64,000 nucleotides of DNA from Melastoma dodecandrum. Taxonomy: Eukaryota; Streptophyta; Magnoliopsida; Myrtales; Melastomataceae. The position numbers were made by a program, and so were the translations under genes. Position 1 is the first letter of the stretch, and each line of letters opens with the position of its first letter. Location of the stretch: contig JARUPY010000538.1 of assembly GCA_029817715.1 (NCBI GenBank), forward strand, positions 4,340,001 to 4,404,000, in the 5' to 3' direction. Below, piece by piece: positions 1 through 12,264 of this stretch. The notes under the pieces were generated by a model, which did no database searches, was not told where the DNA came from, and saw only the letters and a list, made by a program, of their open reading frames with translations.

Positions 1-251
1 CCTCACAAATAATCATCCAAAATCTTAGCTAAAAATATTGGTCAACTGATTTGTTGGATAATCACGATGTCATTTTCGTCGTTTTGAAACAATCATTTAT
101 GACAAACTAGCTACGGCTGATTTAAATCTCCCCTAAAACCCGTCGATTCCATGCAAGTTACATATCCTATAAGCTCGTTCGTTGGTCCCGATACGACTCG
201 CATGTTATGGACTGTTAATAACACAACTATGTGACAAATTATCGCAGTATT

Positions 252-289
252 GCTTCCTAAAACTAAAAGTAACTTTTAGTTTAGGAAGC
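252..289. repeat. Near-perfect inverted repeat (hairpin)
   Basis: Two 19-base arms, beginning GCTTCCTAAAACTAAAAGT, meet with no loop and differ by one bulged A. This is seen directly. It could be the remnant of a small foldback element or a cruciform-prone site; no function can be assigned. Confidence 0.7.
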
Positions 290-2213
290 ACCACGACCTT
301 TCCACACCAAATTTTTATGAACAAGGGGAAAAGATATTCCCAACTACTCCCCTCGTCCTTTCCTTCTTTCTTTTTTTTCTTTAATCTCCTACCACCTCAC
401 CCATCACCATCATCTCTACTTCATGCAAAATGAAATAAAAGTAAGAACCAAGCTAAAAGGTTTTCCCGTGTTTGAAAAATCTAATGTCGTGACTTGAGAG
501 CTTTCTATTATTTGTTCATTAAGATAAGATTAGTGGGGAAGGCAAATATATAAAAAAAAAAGAACATATTTGTACTTAAACGGCACTCGGGTTAGTGGTA
601 AAAGGTAATCCCACTATTGGTAATGTATCATTCCTTTTACATGGGCGAATCAAAAGAATTCATGCTTTGCATGACCTTGACAACATACACCAAGTGGATT
701 TAACCGAAACACGTATCTGATGATGAAATAAGCTCTAAAAGAGGGTGGTGGAGAGTGATGACGGCTGGCTTGGTTCTCCTTTACTTGTCGATGAAGATGA
801 AGATGATGCAAGGTCACCTTTTTTGCTTCTTAAGCAAAAACCATCCCCCCCCCCCCCCCAATGATCTTTTCTTTCTTTTTCTCATTTTGGCATCTCGATT
901 AAGATTCCTAAGAAGCAAATGTTTTGAAGAAAGGAGGTGCTTTTTCATTGCCTTTTTGGGGCAAATTCAAATTCTCCAAGTTTGATAAAGCAAAGGTTGT
1001 TTTTTGCCTATTTAAGTTAGGACCCATTAGTTTGATGGGAGGTGGTTTGTTTTGGATGCTTATGGCTTCGAATCTTAACCAAACCTCGATTCCTTTCCCA
1101 TCTTAATCTAAATCCAACCAACATGGAATAAAGAAAGGACGAAAAGCTCTTAACCCTTGAAAATGGTCGGTCGGCCGGATGCGGTAACAAAAATAATATC
1201 ATTGGCCGGTTAAGTATCCGAACAGCATTCGGACAACACGCCCCTGCCATTCGTCCCGACGCGGACCGTGATCTAATCTTTTCGGTTTCGTTTAGTTTAA
1301 GTGCAACTTGTTGAGGTCGGTAAGCCAAAGAGCGACGTATATACATGGGGTTTTGTAAATGAATGTCAAACCAGTTGATGACCCCAATGGGAGCAAAGTC
1401 ATCGCAAAAATAAGTTCTTAGTTAAACCCAAGTGGTGGTGGTGTGGTGGGGGCGACCAAGTGATGTTATTTTCACAGACTCGTGACTCGCAAGTTTCGGG
1501 CACTAATGTCATTGGGATAATCATCTTCCATGTCTGTCGCGTGGTTTGTGGCCCACGTGATGATTGATTTAGTGGTTGGGCACAATGGTTGGGTTTAGCC
1601 CAAATCCTTCGACAAATTCCATGCATGATTGTCGAAAAAAAAAGGATAAAAAAAACTCAAGACCCTAATCTCGGGTTAAAAACGAATTAGTATATAAGTT
1701 CAACTAGTCACGCCTTCTACTGTCAATTGGTTTAAAGTTGAAACTCATTGAGTTTAGTGCTGAACTCTTTATCCGGTAAAAAAATAATGTTGGATTCATA
1801 TTTGTATTACAACCGTCTGTTGACATGACAAATTATTCTAGGCCTAAATTATCTTTGGCCAAAGGAGAGATTTTATGACCAGAAGGAAGGTTTAGGACCA
1901 TCGATGAGGGCAATCGTTAAGTCTACATGAGTCTAAATTGATAAATGACATGGATAAGGGCCATGACTTCTGAGATCAGTTTGTTGCCGAGATTTTCGGG
2001 GTTCAGTTGAGGGGAACACGATTCGGAAAGATTCCCTAAGCATATCAAAGATTCAGTATAAAAAGGAGAAGATCTTCTTGAGGAAAAGACACGATAATCA
2101 AACTCAGAGACATTTGCATTGATCGTCACCCTTTAGTTTCAGTTAACAGGCGTCCAGGCCCCGACCTGGGTGAACTCGCAAGGGTTCTTGGTCTCCACTT
2201 CCACCATCAGAGT

Positions 2214-2369
2214 GAGCAACCGTAGCTCTGGTAACCAATCTCCGCCATCACTTCACCGTCGGGGCGAGTAGCCGTAACCCTGACAGCCAATCCCCGCCTT
2301 CACTCCATCGTCTTGATGAGCAACCGTAGCCTCGACACCAAAGCTTCGTCTTCGTTCCACGGTTCGGCA
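2214..2369. repeat. 52-bp degenerate tandem repeat
   Basis: Units begin at 2214, 2266 and 2318 with GAGCAACCGTAG-like starts and are exactly 52 bp apart. Weaker units seem to precede (from ~2162) and follow (from ~2370). 52 is not a multiple of three, so this is not a coding repeat. It may be a minisatellite inside an old dispersed element. Confidence 0.65.
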
Positions 2370-2832
2370 TCCATATCCGTCACTACCTTCAACCATACTC
2401 CGTCCACCGTCCCTCCAGAAGCCGATTTCCACTACTCCAGTCCGCAAGTCTACGGCGCCAGCAGCAAGCCTACGGTGTCACCATCATCCGCATCATCATC
2501 TTTTTCTTCGATTTCATGGCTATGAGCTTTTGATTTTATTATAAAGACTTCGTTTAGTATCATCTATTAATCCAATTCATTTGATTTCATCCACTGAAGA
2601 CCACATCCGAATCCCTGTGAGCAATCGTGCCAAATATTTCCAACGTGATCCGATTCTGACGCGGACATCGTAAAAGGGGAAACTTGTCATCCTAGAAAAA
2701 CCTGGAAAGAAAAAAAGAATTTTGAGTCCTTGGTCCTAAAACCTTTTCGTGGTGTTTTGGGTAAAAGGCCTACATACAGTCTGTACAAAGGATGTTTTGG
2801 GCTGGAGTGTCTATTCTTCTGTCCCCAGCCCT

Positions 2833-5514
2833 TTATCCCATCTTCACGGCCTCCGCCACGACTTCCAGTAACTTCAGGACTTGGCCCACGCCGTCGAGGT
2901 AGTACTTGGCCGTGCTCGGCTTCTGCCCCACCGTACACGTGAAAACTTCTGTGGTGGCGGGGGCCATCGTCGAAGGATTCGAGAATGCGCCCATGATGCT
3001 CTCGAACATCTCCTCGTCCGACCGGTCGTCTCCGATGCACAGCAGGAAGTCAGGAGATTTCCCTCGGCCTTTCATGGCCGTGACCAGGCTATCCACGACG
3101 ACACCCTTGCTTATACCCTGCCGGGGAAGTTCGAGTGATTAGTTCATAATGCTTGCGATTAGTCTACGGACTGGCCAAAGTGGATCTTAACCTACCTGCG
3201 GCTTCGCTTCCACGATGTGCTGGCCCCTCTTGACAACAACCGGCTCGTTCGCCAGCACACTCTCGAGATGATCGAGAAGCTCCTTTGCTTGGAATGCTCC
3301 AAAGTGGGGGTCGGCCTCCTGGTGGTGCCAGACCAATGCGGTTTCCTTGGTTTCGACGAACGAGCCATCTGTTGCCTCGGTATATTGGTCCATCACGGGT
3401 GCAGCGATCTTTTTCCAGTTGAAATCAGTCGCCAAAGAAAACGTCTCCCAGGGCACATCCTTGGACCACCTGCCAGACAGATTTGTCATCAAAACCGGCA
3501 AGAAGACTGATCAAATAAGATGACTACTGTTTTGAGTGTTCGAGTCTGTTCACCTTGTGAAGTAACCGTGCTCGGCGGACAAGCCAAGTTTCTCACAGGG
3601 ATCGAACCAACTGCGGAGCGAATCCTTCCCTCTGCCGCTGACTATGAAAACGATGTTTTTGGGATCACTAGACAGACGATCAAGGATTGAAAGAACCTGG
3701 CTACTGGGTCTCTTGTCGATAGCAGCCTTCGGCAACAGTGTACCGTCATAGTCCAACAGAATTAGCCGGTTACTCGTCCTTCCATAAGCCGACACGAGGT
3801 GATCGGCAAACAACTTCTTGAAGCTAGGGCCCATGGCAACCACCCTGAATGTTAGACCGAAACCCATTCCCCAGAACCTCTTGGAGTAGTGATCCCTGCA
3901 AGCCCTCACAAGATCCAGGTCGAAACTACGTGCCCAGTACGAGACATCATGGGAAGTGATGTACTTGTAGTGCTTCTCGTGTCGCAGCTGCTTCTCTGGC
4001 AATGGTATGGTAACAGCCAAGTTCATAGCTTCAGTCACGCAGTCGATGTTCCAGGGGTTCACACGGATGGCCCCGCTGAGCGACGGTGAGCACCCGATGA
4101 ACTCTGAAACTATAATCATGCTTCTCCTCGGCGAGGAATCCATGTCTTTTCCCAAGGCCCTGTCTATGGCAGGACTGCCCTGTCGACAGACGGTGTACTT
4201 ATAAGGCACCAGATTCATTCCATCTCGTACTGCATTCACGATGACACATTCCGCTAGGGAATAATATGCAGCCTTCTCCTCCATCGTGACTGGCCCTTTG
4301 ATGTACACGATTGGTTCATACCCTGGCTCACCATACTTCCTGTTGATCTCTTCGGCCACCAAATTTGTTTCGTTCTCAACCTGCTGCACGTCCTTGCCAC
4401 TGCTTCTTGCCAGGTTAGTGATCTGAACCAGAACAACCTTCCCCCGCAGTTCGCGATGAAGCTCCAGCAGTTGCCCCATTGCGAGGAATTTCAGACAAAT
4501 CCCTTTGAACAGATCCAAATCATCCACGCCCAGGATGACGACCTTCCCTTCATACTGCTCCCTTAGCCGCTTCACTTTCTGGGCCGTTGAATCCGCCGAC
4601 AGAATCAACTGAAGCTGCCCCATATGAATCCCAACCGGAAGTATCTTGATACTCACCGTCCTGCCATAGTAATCAAGCCCAATGTACCCTCTTTTGGACT
4701 CGTAGTCAATACCTAACATCCGGCTACAACATGACAGGAAATGCCGCGCATAATCGAACGTGTGGAACCCGATCAAATCGCAATTCAACAAGGCCCGCAA
4801 TACTTCGTCGCGAACAGGCATGGTCCGGTAGATTTCGGACGAAGGGAAAGGACTGTGAAGAAAGAAACCAACCTTTACCCTGCTAAACCTTTTCCGCAAG
4901 AACGTTGGGAGCACCATCAGGTGATAATCGTGGATCCAGACGTAGTCTTCATCTGGGTTAATCACTTCCATGATCTTGTCGGCAAAGGTCCTGTTCACCG
5001 ACACGTAAGCCTGCCACTGACCGCGGTCGAAATGCGCACCCTGGCTCTGCGAAATCGGGAGCATGTAGTGAAACAGGGGCCAGAGGTAGTGCTTGCAGAA
5101 GCCATGGTAGAACTTGTCCCGCAAATCCGACGGCAGGAAAGTCGGCACGCACCGGAACCCGTCCCACAACACGCGCAGCACCTCCTCATGGTCTGCCGCA
5201 GCCACCTCCACCCCCAGCGACCCGACATACACAACCTCCGACCCCGTGTGCAGCCCGTCCCTGAGCTGCAGCACGAGGCTATCGCCATCCCACTCGAATC
5301 CCCATTTCCCAGAAGCCTGGTCCCACACCGCCCTGACGGGCAGCTGGTTGGCGACGACTATCCTCCTATCCAGCGGAGCCCCAGGGCTGTCCCGATCTGT
5401 CTCGAAATCACAAAGGACGCCCTCCGCCGTCATGACGCGAGGGATCCGACCCCCCAAACGGAAATCGTCGACAGAGAGAAGGTTCAGAAGGTCTAAGCAA
5501 GATCTCGAAAACAT
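2833..5514 (-). CDS. TPS11: Class II trehalose-6-phosphate synthase-like protein (TPS11 type)
   Basis: Three exons: 5514-3554, 3469-3196 and 3117-2833, separated by GT-AG introns of 84 and 78 bp. Together they make 2520 nt, i.e. 839 residues plus stop, close to the usual ~850-860. An N-terminal glycosyltransferase-20 domain (about residues 45-540) has ANQLPVRA, VWIHDYHLMVLP, HSPFPSSEIYR, VRDGMNLVPYKY and SEFIGCSPSLSGA. A C-terminal phosphatase-like domain has LLDYDGTLLP (HAD motif I) and CIGDDRSDEEMF. Class II plant TPS proteins carry both domains, usually lack clear synthase activity and are thought to act as sugar and stress signalling regulators in the cytosol; that is family knowledge. 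The start at 5514 (MFSRSCLDLLNLL) fits the conserved class II N-terminus, although the frame stays open to 5610. By memory the sequence is nearest TPS11; TPS8-10 are the alternatives. The reading frame is intact. Confidence 0.93.
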
Positions 5515-5787
5515 TGCCCGGACGACCAACAAACATGCACAAGGGGACGTTACTGTACCGCCTTCTTCCGGGCAAATTCCAAGTGAAGTGGTGGGAAAGT
5601 AAGGTGACAAGCCATGATCATATCTTTGGATCCCCCCCGAACAACAAGAAGAAGAGGAAGAAGATGGGGAAGGAAAAAAAAAAATTTAATAAAATACGGC
5701 AGTTTCCTTTTCTTTTTATTATGAGAGACGAAAGAGATAAGAACGACTCAATAAAAATAGAGTGGACCGACTTCGAACTTAGCCCTC

Positions 5788-5798
5788 CCTTTTATACA
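5788..5798 (-). promoter_or_regulatory. TATA box of the TPS gene
   Basis: On the minus strand the sequence reads GTATAAAAGGGAGGG about 280 bases before the chosen ATG. The implied transcription start near 5760 gives a ~250-nt 5' UTR that is rich in A and G (5640-5700). The motif is seen; its use is inferred. Confidence 0.5.
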
Positions 5799-6059
5799 TA
5801 TGTTGGGGGGTTAGAAACGTGAATGGATATCCATCAGTTATAGTTATTTTTTCATGGGTACGTACACTTTGTGGTATCTCATTTGATTCTTTAATTTAAG
5901 TTACTGCATGACTGGACCGTACCACTCCCTCCTATATGCGTGAATGAAATGACCGAATGTGTTGGCTCCATACCAAATGTTTTAAATCTGTCATAATCCA
6001 AACTTTTATCTATTTTCCTGACCTAGCTTGGGATATCTTTCCATCAACTGGGTAATCGA

Positions 6060-6202
6060 CACGTGTCTCGTAGGTAAGGGTCACGGGGGCTTCCCCAAAC
6101 CCATTGCCCATCTCGACCGATGAATTGGCAACACACGTGGATCGGGGAATCGGCCCTCTCTTACCCCGCCACGTCACGGCGCCGCCCTCGGACATAAATA
6201 GG
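6060..6202 (+). promoter_or_regulatory. G-box/ABRE cluster followed by a TATA-like motif
   Basis: Two CACGTG cores (6060-6065, 6134-6139) and CCACGTCA (6169-6176) are followed by CATAAATAGGG near 6193-6203. ABRE-type boxes just before a TATA box are typical of ABA- and stress-responsive promoters. The cluster lies ~550-660 bp upstream of the TPS ATG and could act on it, but the TATA-like motif points the other way, where I find no convincing gene. Confidence 0.4.
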
Positions 6203-8920
6203 GATAGTCGGGATCGGCTGCTTACTCACTATATTTGAACCGTATGCTTCGGCGACCATATAACCCAAAACTTGTGTTCATGTTACATTTAATTTACGCC
6301 GTGGGTATAGTTTCCTTTCCCTGCTCGGGGGGTTGCCCGTCAAAGTTGGAGAACTAGAAGATGTGTGTGAAAACATCAAGAGTCCTAATGCGACGCCCCG
6401 GGGAAGATTCGATCGGCATTTCCAAGAAGAAATGCCCGAGAGAGAGAGACGTGGCCAAGGATATAACATTTTGTGGGACGAGGAGGTTGTATCGGCGCAA
6501 TTGCATGCGTTTCATGCACACAGGAGACATCGAAGGGAACCGATGCAAAGACCAAAATGCTAAACTAACTAGTATTCGTATATCATCAGATCTGATCCGA
6601 TCACATGGTGGCGATGATAGATAGCTGTTTAGGAATGGGTCTCAAGGGCGCCCGACATTATTGACTCCCGACATTTCCACATTATCCTCATGAAACGGGT
6701 CTCTGGGACGTAGTTGTTATCCTAGGAACGAGGTTGTCCCCCCACCCCCTCCCGGGGCCCCATGCCTTCAACTCTAAATAAGATAATTCAGAAAGAAAAC
6801 GAAATCGACAAGTAGCGTGGGGTCTCCCAGGGTCCCCCACTTTTCTTCCTTCTTCCGCCGCATGCATTACGTGATGTTACATCCACACCCGACGACGGAC
6901 AACCTTTGTCCGTCGAATTGAATGCTGGGAAGATGGAGAGGTGTCGCCGATGATCATCATTCCCCTTGTTCTTGTTTTAGCTACCATTCTTTTTTTTTTT
7001 TTTTTTGCTAGGATAGTTCGTGATCTCGATGTCCTCCCGCCTTGAGTTACCACAGATTACGTACCAGCAATCGCTTAAGCTTGCCCGTGGCCTTCGAGAA
7101 ACCCATGCCGTGTCGCCCTTGTCCTCCGGGAGTTAGGCATTATCGGACCCCACTCCGACACATGGTCGTGTTCTTTTACTTTCTCTAACACGCCACATAA
7201 CGGATAATTTCAGCCGCTTTGTTGGAAGATTTGGGTGCACGCACCTTCCCCAAGGAGTCCACTTATTCGTATGTCAGGGAATTCTCTGGATTTGGAAATG
7301 GATCGACGAACAAGATCGCATATACGCAAGTGCTGTGGTTGCTTGAAATGGGATCCGATGCGCTCCCGAAACTGAACAGGCACCCAAAACACGATCGGCT
7401 GCCGACCATTCTGGAGGCAGCGCGGTCCCCTTCTCAAGGAACACTTGCACGTCTATCGCGATATTCGTATCAACCGGCACTCTCTCCATTCGTTCATGTA
7501 TTATTATATAAAGCGCACGAATGTAAACTCTGGGGATATTCTGTAATCATCTCCCACCCCCCTTCCGACAACTTTTGAGTAATATCTTCGAACAAAACGG
7601 GAACATCTTTCCATAAGTTGGTCGCCAAAATATTGGAATCCATCCGGTCACGTTAAGCCCTTTCTTTTTCAAAAGGGGATTCTGGAGATACATGCATTGG
7701 GGTTAGGACATAAAATGATTCGCCGTATCTTATCCACTCCATGATTAGATCTAAAACCACATCATCCCCTTCAACTGATCAAGCCATAATTTGTGGCAAC
7801 GTGGGGAGGGGGGCGACAGAAACAGTAAACAAAAGCAAGTGATATTAGGTGTGTGTTTGGCATACAGATTAGTGGGACGACGTTGTGATTGACACTGTAA
7901 TAATTAAGCATGGACACTGAGACCTTTGACTTGTCCAAACAACATCAACCACGCCTAACTTCATTGAAAATGTCAATCACTTTTCTCCACCCCCAACCCC
8001 ACTAAACCTACAAAGCCAAACAAAACAAATTCCCACTTCCTTATTAGAGTTTTGCTTATCCGAGTCAAATTTCAAAAGAAAAAAAAAAGGACAAAGGGTG
8101 AGATTAGATGGGGGCATGGGATGTCTCACCCTAATATCTTCCTTAATTATGGTCGATTGACTTCCCTTGTCTTCGTTCCTTCCAAGGTAGAATTTTCCCA
8201 CGACAAGGAAAGGAAGAGTGGTGTTGGGGTGGGGAGGCAGCCAGACATAGATCTTATGTTTCCAAGAAATTGACAAAGACAAAATCCCCTCCCTCCCCCC
8301 CCCCCCCCCCCTTCCCCCCCAATGCATTATCATTATGCTTTCATCTTTGTTCGAGCGTATCCTGATATCATTCTTCCGCGTCTTTGGATTTGTCCTGAGG
8401 GATGCTTTCCCGAGGAAGTGGATCGGCTCGGACTTTATCTCCATGCTTTGGGAAATGGGGTTTGGGGAACTGGAGGAACACACGGATTCAAGCCCGTGTC
8501 AGGCGTCCATCGCCAGACACCAAAAGAAAAGCAAATTTCCTACGACTCGTCGTCCCTTGACGAGGAAGAATCGGGGGGGCTTTGTTGTGTCCGCATCAAA
8601 AAGTGGAGGGGGTGTTCTAATCGTATAAGGATAAAACCGTATCTGGGAGATGTCCTCGAACCTTCCCATATATTATTACCATAACAACTGATCGTGAACC
8701 TTTTCCTGTCGGCGCCCCATGTAAATTGTTTTTTGTTTTTTCCAGGGTAGACGCGTGAGACATGTGATTTTCATGCTCGGATACAATCAATGGACATAGA
8801 GATCCTGTCCTAGAGGAAAAGAAAGGGAGAAAAGGCTGGATGTAGGTTCTAACACAGCGTCGGTTGGGGAGCTAAAGGAAGTAAACTCCTAAAGATGTCT
8901 GGACATGGGATGGGATGAGA

Positions 8921-8946
8921 TAGGATAGGATAGGATAGGATAGGAT
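8921..8946. repeat. TAGGA pentanucleotide microsatellite
   Basis: About five perfect copies of TAGGA, preceded by degenerate GGGAT/GAGAT units. A simple sequence repeat, expected to vary in length between individuals. Confidence 0.85.
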
Positions 8947-9681
8947 CGAAATAAAAAGACACGAAACTCAGCGCCCGCATGAAACTATAACGTATTCACA
9001 CCCTTTAATATCTCCAAAGGGGGGTGGGGCCCTTTTATCGAATGACATGTCCTTATCGACTCGGACCAACCACGACCTCCTTTTTATTCTCTTCCTGGGA
9101 TACTGCGTGGAACTCGCCCCATAATCGAATTCACGATCGCTCGTGCAACCAGCGACTATCATTTCTAATTGTTGTTGTTAATCTTTTACTTATTGAAGGG
9201 CATGGTCGGCCAGTCCCCCCCCCCCCAGGCATCCCCAAACGAAGAGGAACGAAATGCAGTCTGGTTTTGGTTTGGACCATTTTCTTCTGTGTTCCTACTT
9301 TAACACTCCCTTACCCAGAGAGTCATTGCATGGATCCTCCCATCCCAAATGGACTGACTGTGGTGATAGAATTTAATTCGAGATCCGGGGGGGGATCATG
9401 TGCGTCGGATAGCCTTGGGTTCAACTAACTTGGCAGATGCATGCATTGCTTTGGAACTGGATGCGTCAAATCCTTAGTTCAGTCTCGCCAGAGCCATTTC
9501 CCCCCGGCACGTTTGTAATGTTGTGGTGGGGCGTTGTAATAAAAATCTTCACGTGCCCACCTCCCATGTTGTTTTTGGCTTCTATGGCCTCACCCCCATA
9601 CAAATACCCACCCGACCGTAATTAATTTCAAAGCTTATAAGTATATATACGTGAACATAAAATTTTACGGTTCGAATACAC

Positions 9682-9740
9682 GACTGGAAATGGTGTAACA
9701 AATAATCGTATTGAATATAGTGTGGTTACAATTTCCAGTC
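9682..9740. repeat. Inverted repeat with ~25-base loop
   Basis: The arm GACTGGAAATGGTGTAAC pairs with GTTACAATTTCCAGTC, leaving two unpaired bases in one arm. Possible foldback-element end or LTR hairpin; no other boundary is visible. Confidence 0.55.
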
Positions 9741-10131
9741 ATGAGAGTACATGTGATCCCATAATTCTATACTTGTAATATATATGAGATGTAGATGGGC
9801 TTAGGTTTAGCTTCACGGAGGTATGTTGATGAAGACACTTGGATCTATAGAGCTTAATTCGACATTTCTTCAGGAGTGACAAAGATCACAAGGGTTGTAA
9901 AAAACTTGAATTGACCAATCTTCTAGAGATTGACGAAAAACTCTGGACTGTATTAGAGCTTTGCTAAGGTAAGGATTTCCTCCGTCTTGAATCTGTATTA
10001 GAGATGAAAGACCCTACGTGTCTTCTCTACCCGACGAACAAAATAACATGGGCTTAATAGCCCTATTGGGTTGGACTGGGTTAGAGTATGGGCCAGATTA
10101 TTAATCGACCATATATAAGTTAAGCCACAAA

Positions 10132-10258
10132 TTAAACATATTTAACCAAATTTATTATAATTGGGTTGGACGATAGATTGGGCTAGAATATGGGTTTAGA
10201 TCATGAATCGGCGAGTATTTAAACATATTTAACCCAATTTATAATAATTGGGTTGGAC
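10132..10258. repeat. 87-bp imperfect tandem duplication
   Basis: A ~40-base segment beginning TTAAACATATTTAACC recurs 87 bases later with few changes, within AT-rich sequence that also repeats TTGGGTTGGAC. Probably a diverged dispersed repeat. Confidence 0.55.
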
Positions 10259-11910
10259 TTAAAATGGACTAACAGGTTTGACCATCCATAAAATATATAT
10301 TTTCATTTATTGGGCTAAAATATATTATATGACTAGACTTTAATTTTCATAAGCCCACGACTATAAGACCCTCCTATTATAGTAATTTTATATTAAAATA
10401 TAAATGTAAAATATTTTATAATTATTTCGGTGAATATAACATAAAGATTGGATCGAGTAACATTATTTCGAAGAAAACTTTAATATCTTTTGGTATATGT
10501 AAATGGAAAATAGACTGTTTATTTCGCGAGGATTTGTTATTGACTTCAAGTAAACCAGACATATGCTTCCTGTCTATGAATCCCAAAAAGAGCTTTTCTG
10601 TTTTGCCCGGGAATAAGATGTAGGAAATCAATCACATGAAGTAACGAACAAAGGAGCGGTGGTTGAGATTTCAAAATGGGTCGGAATGTCGGTCCAAAAA
10701 GAGATTAATCATAACAGAAGCTTGGCCACACACGGAAAAACTTACGATAGTAGTAGGTAAACACATACACACGGACAGACAGACAATGAATGACAAAGAC
10801 TAAAGAACACATGAAATGAAACCACTCTGTTAAACTGGTGTTATGCCTTGATTGGATCAGACAACAACAAAACCAAAATCTACGAGTCTTACTAAGAAGA
10901 AGATGTCTTAAAAAAGAGGTTGCTGGGGAGACTAATCACTCCACGGCATCCGCAGTCCCTCCCCCCCGCCATGGAACTTCTCGTGGCTGTGCTTGCGATC
11001 GGCCACCACCTTCGGATCCCCCCGGCCAAATCCATCTGACCGACCTCCGGTTCCGACACTTGCCTCCGCTAAGCATGCTGGCCGCCGCGGTGGTGGTCGT
11101 CTCCCCTATCAAAGCCCTAACCAGATCCCTCCGCCTGATCCTCGCCAACTTCCCCCGTTACCTCCTCACTTCACTCCCCCTCTCCCTCACCCAGTCCTCC
11201 CTCTCCCTCACCCTCCACCCCTACCGCCTCCTCCTCTCCCGCCGCCCCTCCTCCTCCTCCCTCGAGCTGGACCTCTCCCTCTCCCTCCTCCTCTCCCGCT
11301 CCCTCCTCTCCCTCCCCCTTCTCCTCCCCCTCTCCCTCCTTTCCTCCGCCTCCTCCATTTCATCCACCTTCTCCCTCCTCTCCTCCCCCCGTCTGCCCCA
11401 ACTCCGATCCTCTCCACCTTTCGCACCTTCCCCCGCCTTCTGACCACCTCTGTCTGCACCCACGCCCTCACCTGGCTCTACCTCTTCGTCTCCTCCCTCC
11501 TCCTCTCCTCCCTCCCGGGATCCGCCCTCTCCGCCGCTTCGTCGTGCGCCTGGCAGCTTGGTTGGGGAGGGCTCACCTGATGGCGGCAATGTCAATGGCG
11601 GCGGTGGCGACCGTGGCGTCCCCCAAGGTGGGGGTTGGGTGGGATGCAGTGAGGGAGGGTGGTCGGGTGGCGGTGGTGGTGTCTGTGGTCAGTGACGGTG
11701 GCGTTGGGGCTGGGGACAGAGGGGATCTGGGGAGAGGTCCTGTTGAAGAGGATGAACGGTCAGGATTGGAGTGGGTTCATGGGGCTGGTCCGGTGGATGG
11801 CTGGGATCGGTGGAGGGCTTGGTTGGTGGCCATGTATGGATTCCTAGTGTTGTTGAGCTACGTGGTGTACACCGTGTTCTACTGGGATTACAGGAAGGCT
11901 TGTCATCACC

Positions 11911-12176
11911 TATTGGTGATTGGATCAAGCCTAATATGAAAATCTTAGGAAATATCTTAGGTAGTATTTAGGAAATATTTTAAAGATTTTATAGGAGATA
12001 TAATAACTCTTATTTAAGATTTTGTTGAGATTTTATTTGATTTTTTTAGATTATTTTTACCCCTATAAATAGGGCTTGTCCTCAGATGTAACACTTTACT
12101 TTAGAGTTTGTTCAATAAAGTTAGAGAGAGTTTCGGTCGTTGAAGTGGTTTGGTTCCTACACTGGGAACACCTACA
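11911..12176 (+). repeat. Copia 5' LTR
   Basis: Matches 14231-14497 with about eight differences and starts TATTGG instead of TGTTGG, so its terminal TG is mutated. It carries CCCTATAAATAGGG (from 12061), a plausible TATA box, and ends CACCTACA next to the primer-binding site at ~12178-12190. Confidence 0.88.
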
Positions 12177-12264
12177 ATTGGTATCAGAGCGTTGGTGATC
12201 TTTCGGGAGCTGTGGAAGTCTTGTGAAGAATTTGAGATTTTTGCTTTTCATCCAAAAGAAGGAG

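Larger units (their letters stand above)
1..2832. other. Intergenic region, no gene seen
   Basis: I see no reading frame with recognisable protein motifs here; the open frames are short and of biased composition. It holds a near-perfect palindrome (252-289), a 15-base C run (845-859), AT-rich stretches and a 52-bp tandem repeat (2214-2369). The last ~200 bases lie 3' of the TPS gene and probably include its 3' UTR. Confidence 0.6.
5820..10970. other. Intergenic region with simple repeats
   Basis: No host gene is supported here; the open frames are under ~170 codons, overlap on both strands and lack motifs. Visible structure: G-box/TATA cluster (6060-6202), a T run near 6991-7006, a 17-base C run (8295-8311), a TAGGA microsatellite (8921-8946), a hairpin (9682-9740) and an 87-bp imperfect duplication (10132-10258). 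The part after about 9640 is AT-rich. Confidence 0.6.

Noticed and set aside
4741..5496. 251-codon open frame antisense to the TPS exon
   Set aside because: It is the complement of conserved TPS coding sequence, has no motif of its own, and is explained by GC-rich third positions.
7977..8684. Frames of 97-168 codons around 8.0-8.7 kb
   Set aside because: They run through a C homopolymer and a Gly/Arg-rich segment on one strand, overlap each other on both strands, and show no motif or splice pattern.
11208..11595. Arg/Gly-rich minus-strand frames and Pro-rich plus-strand frames over the membrane-protein pseudogene
   Set aside because: Low-complexity shadows of a C/T-rich, Leu/Ser-coding stretch in other frames.
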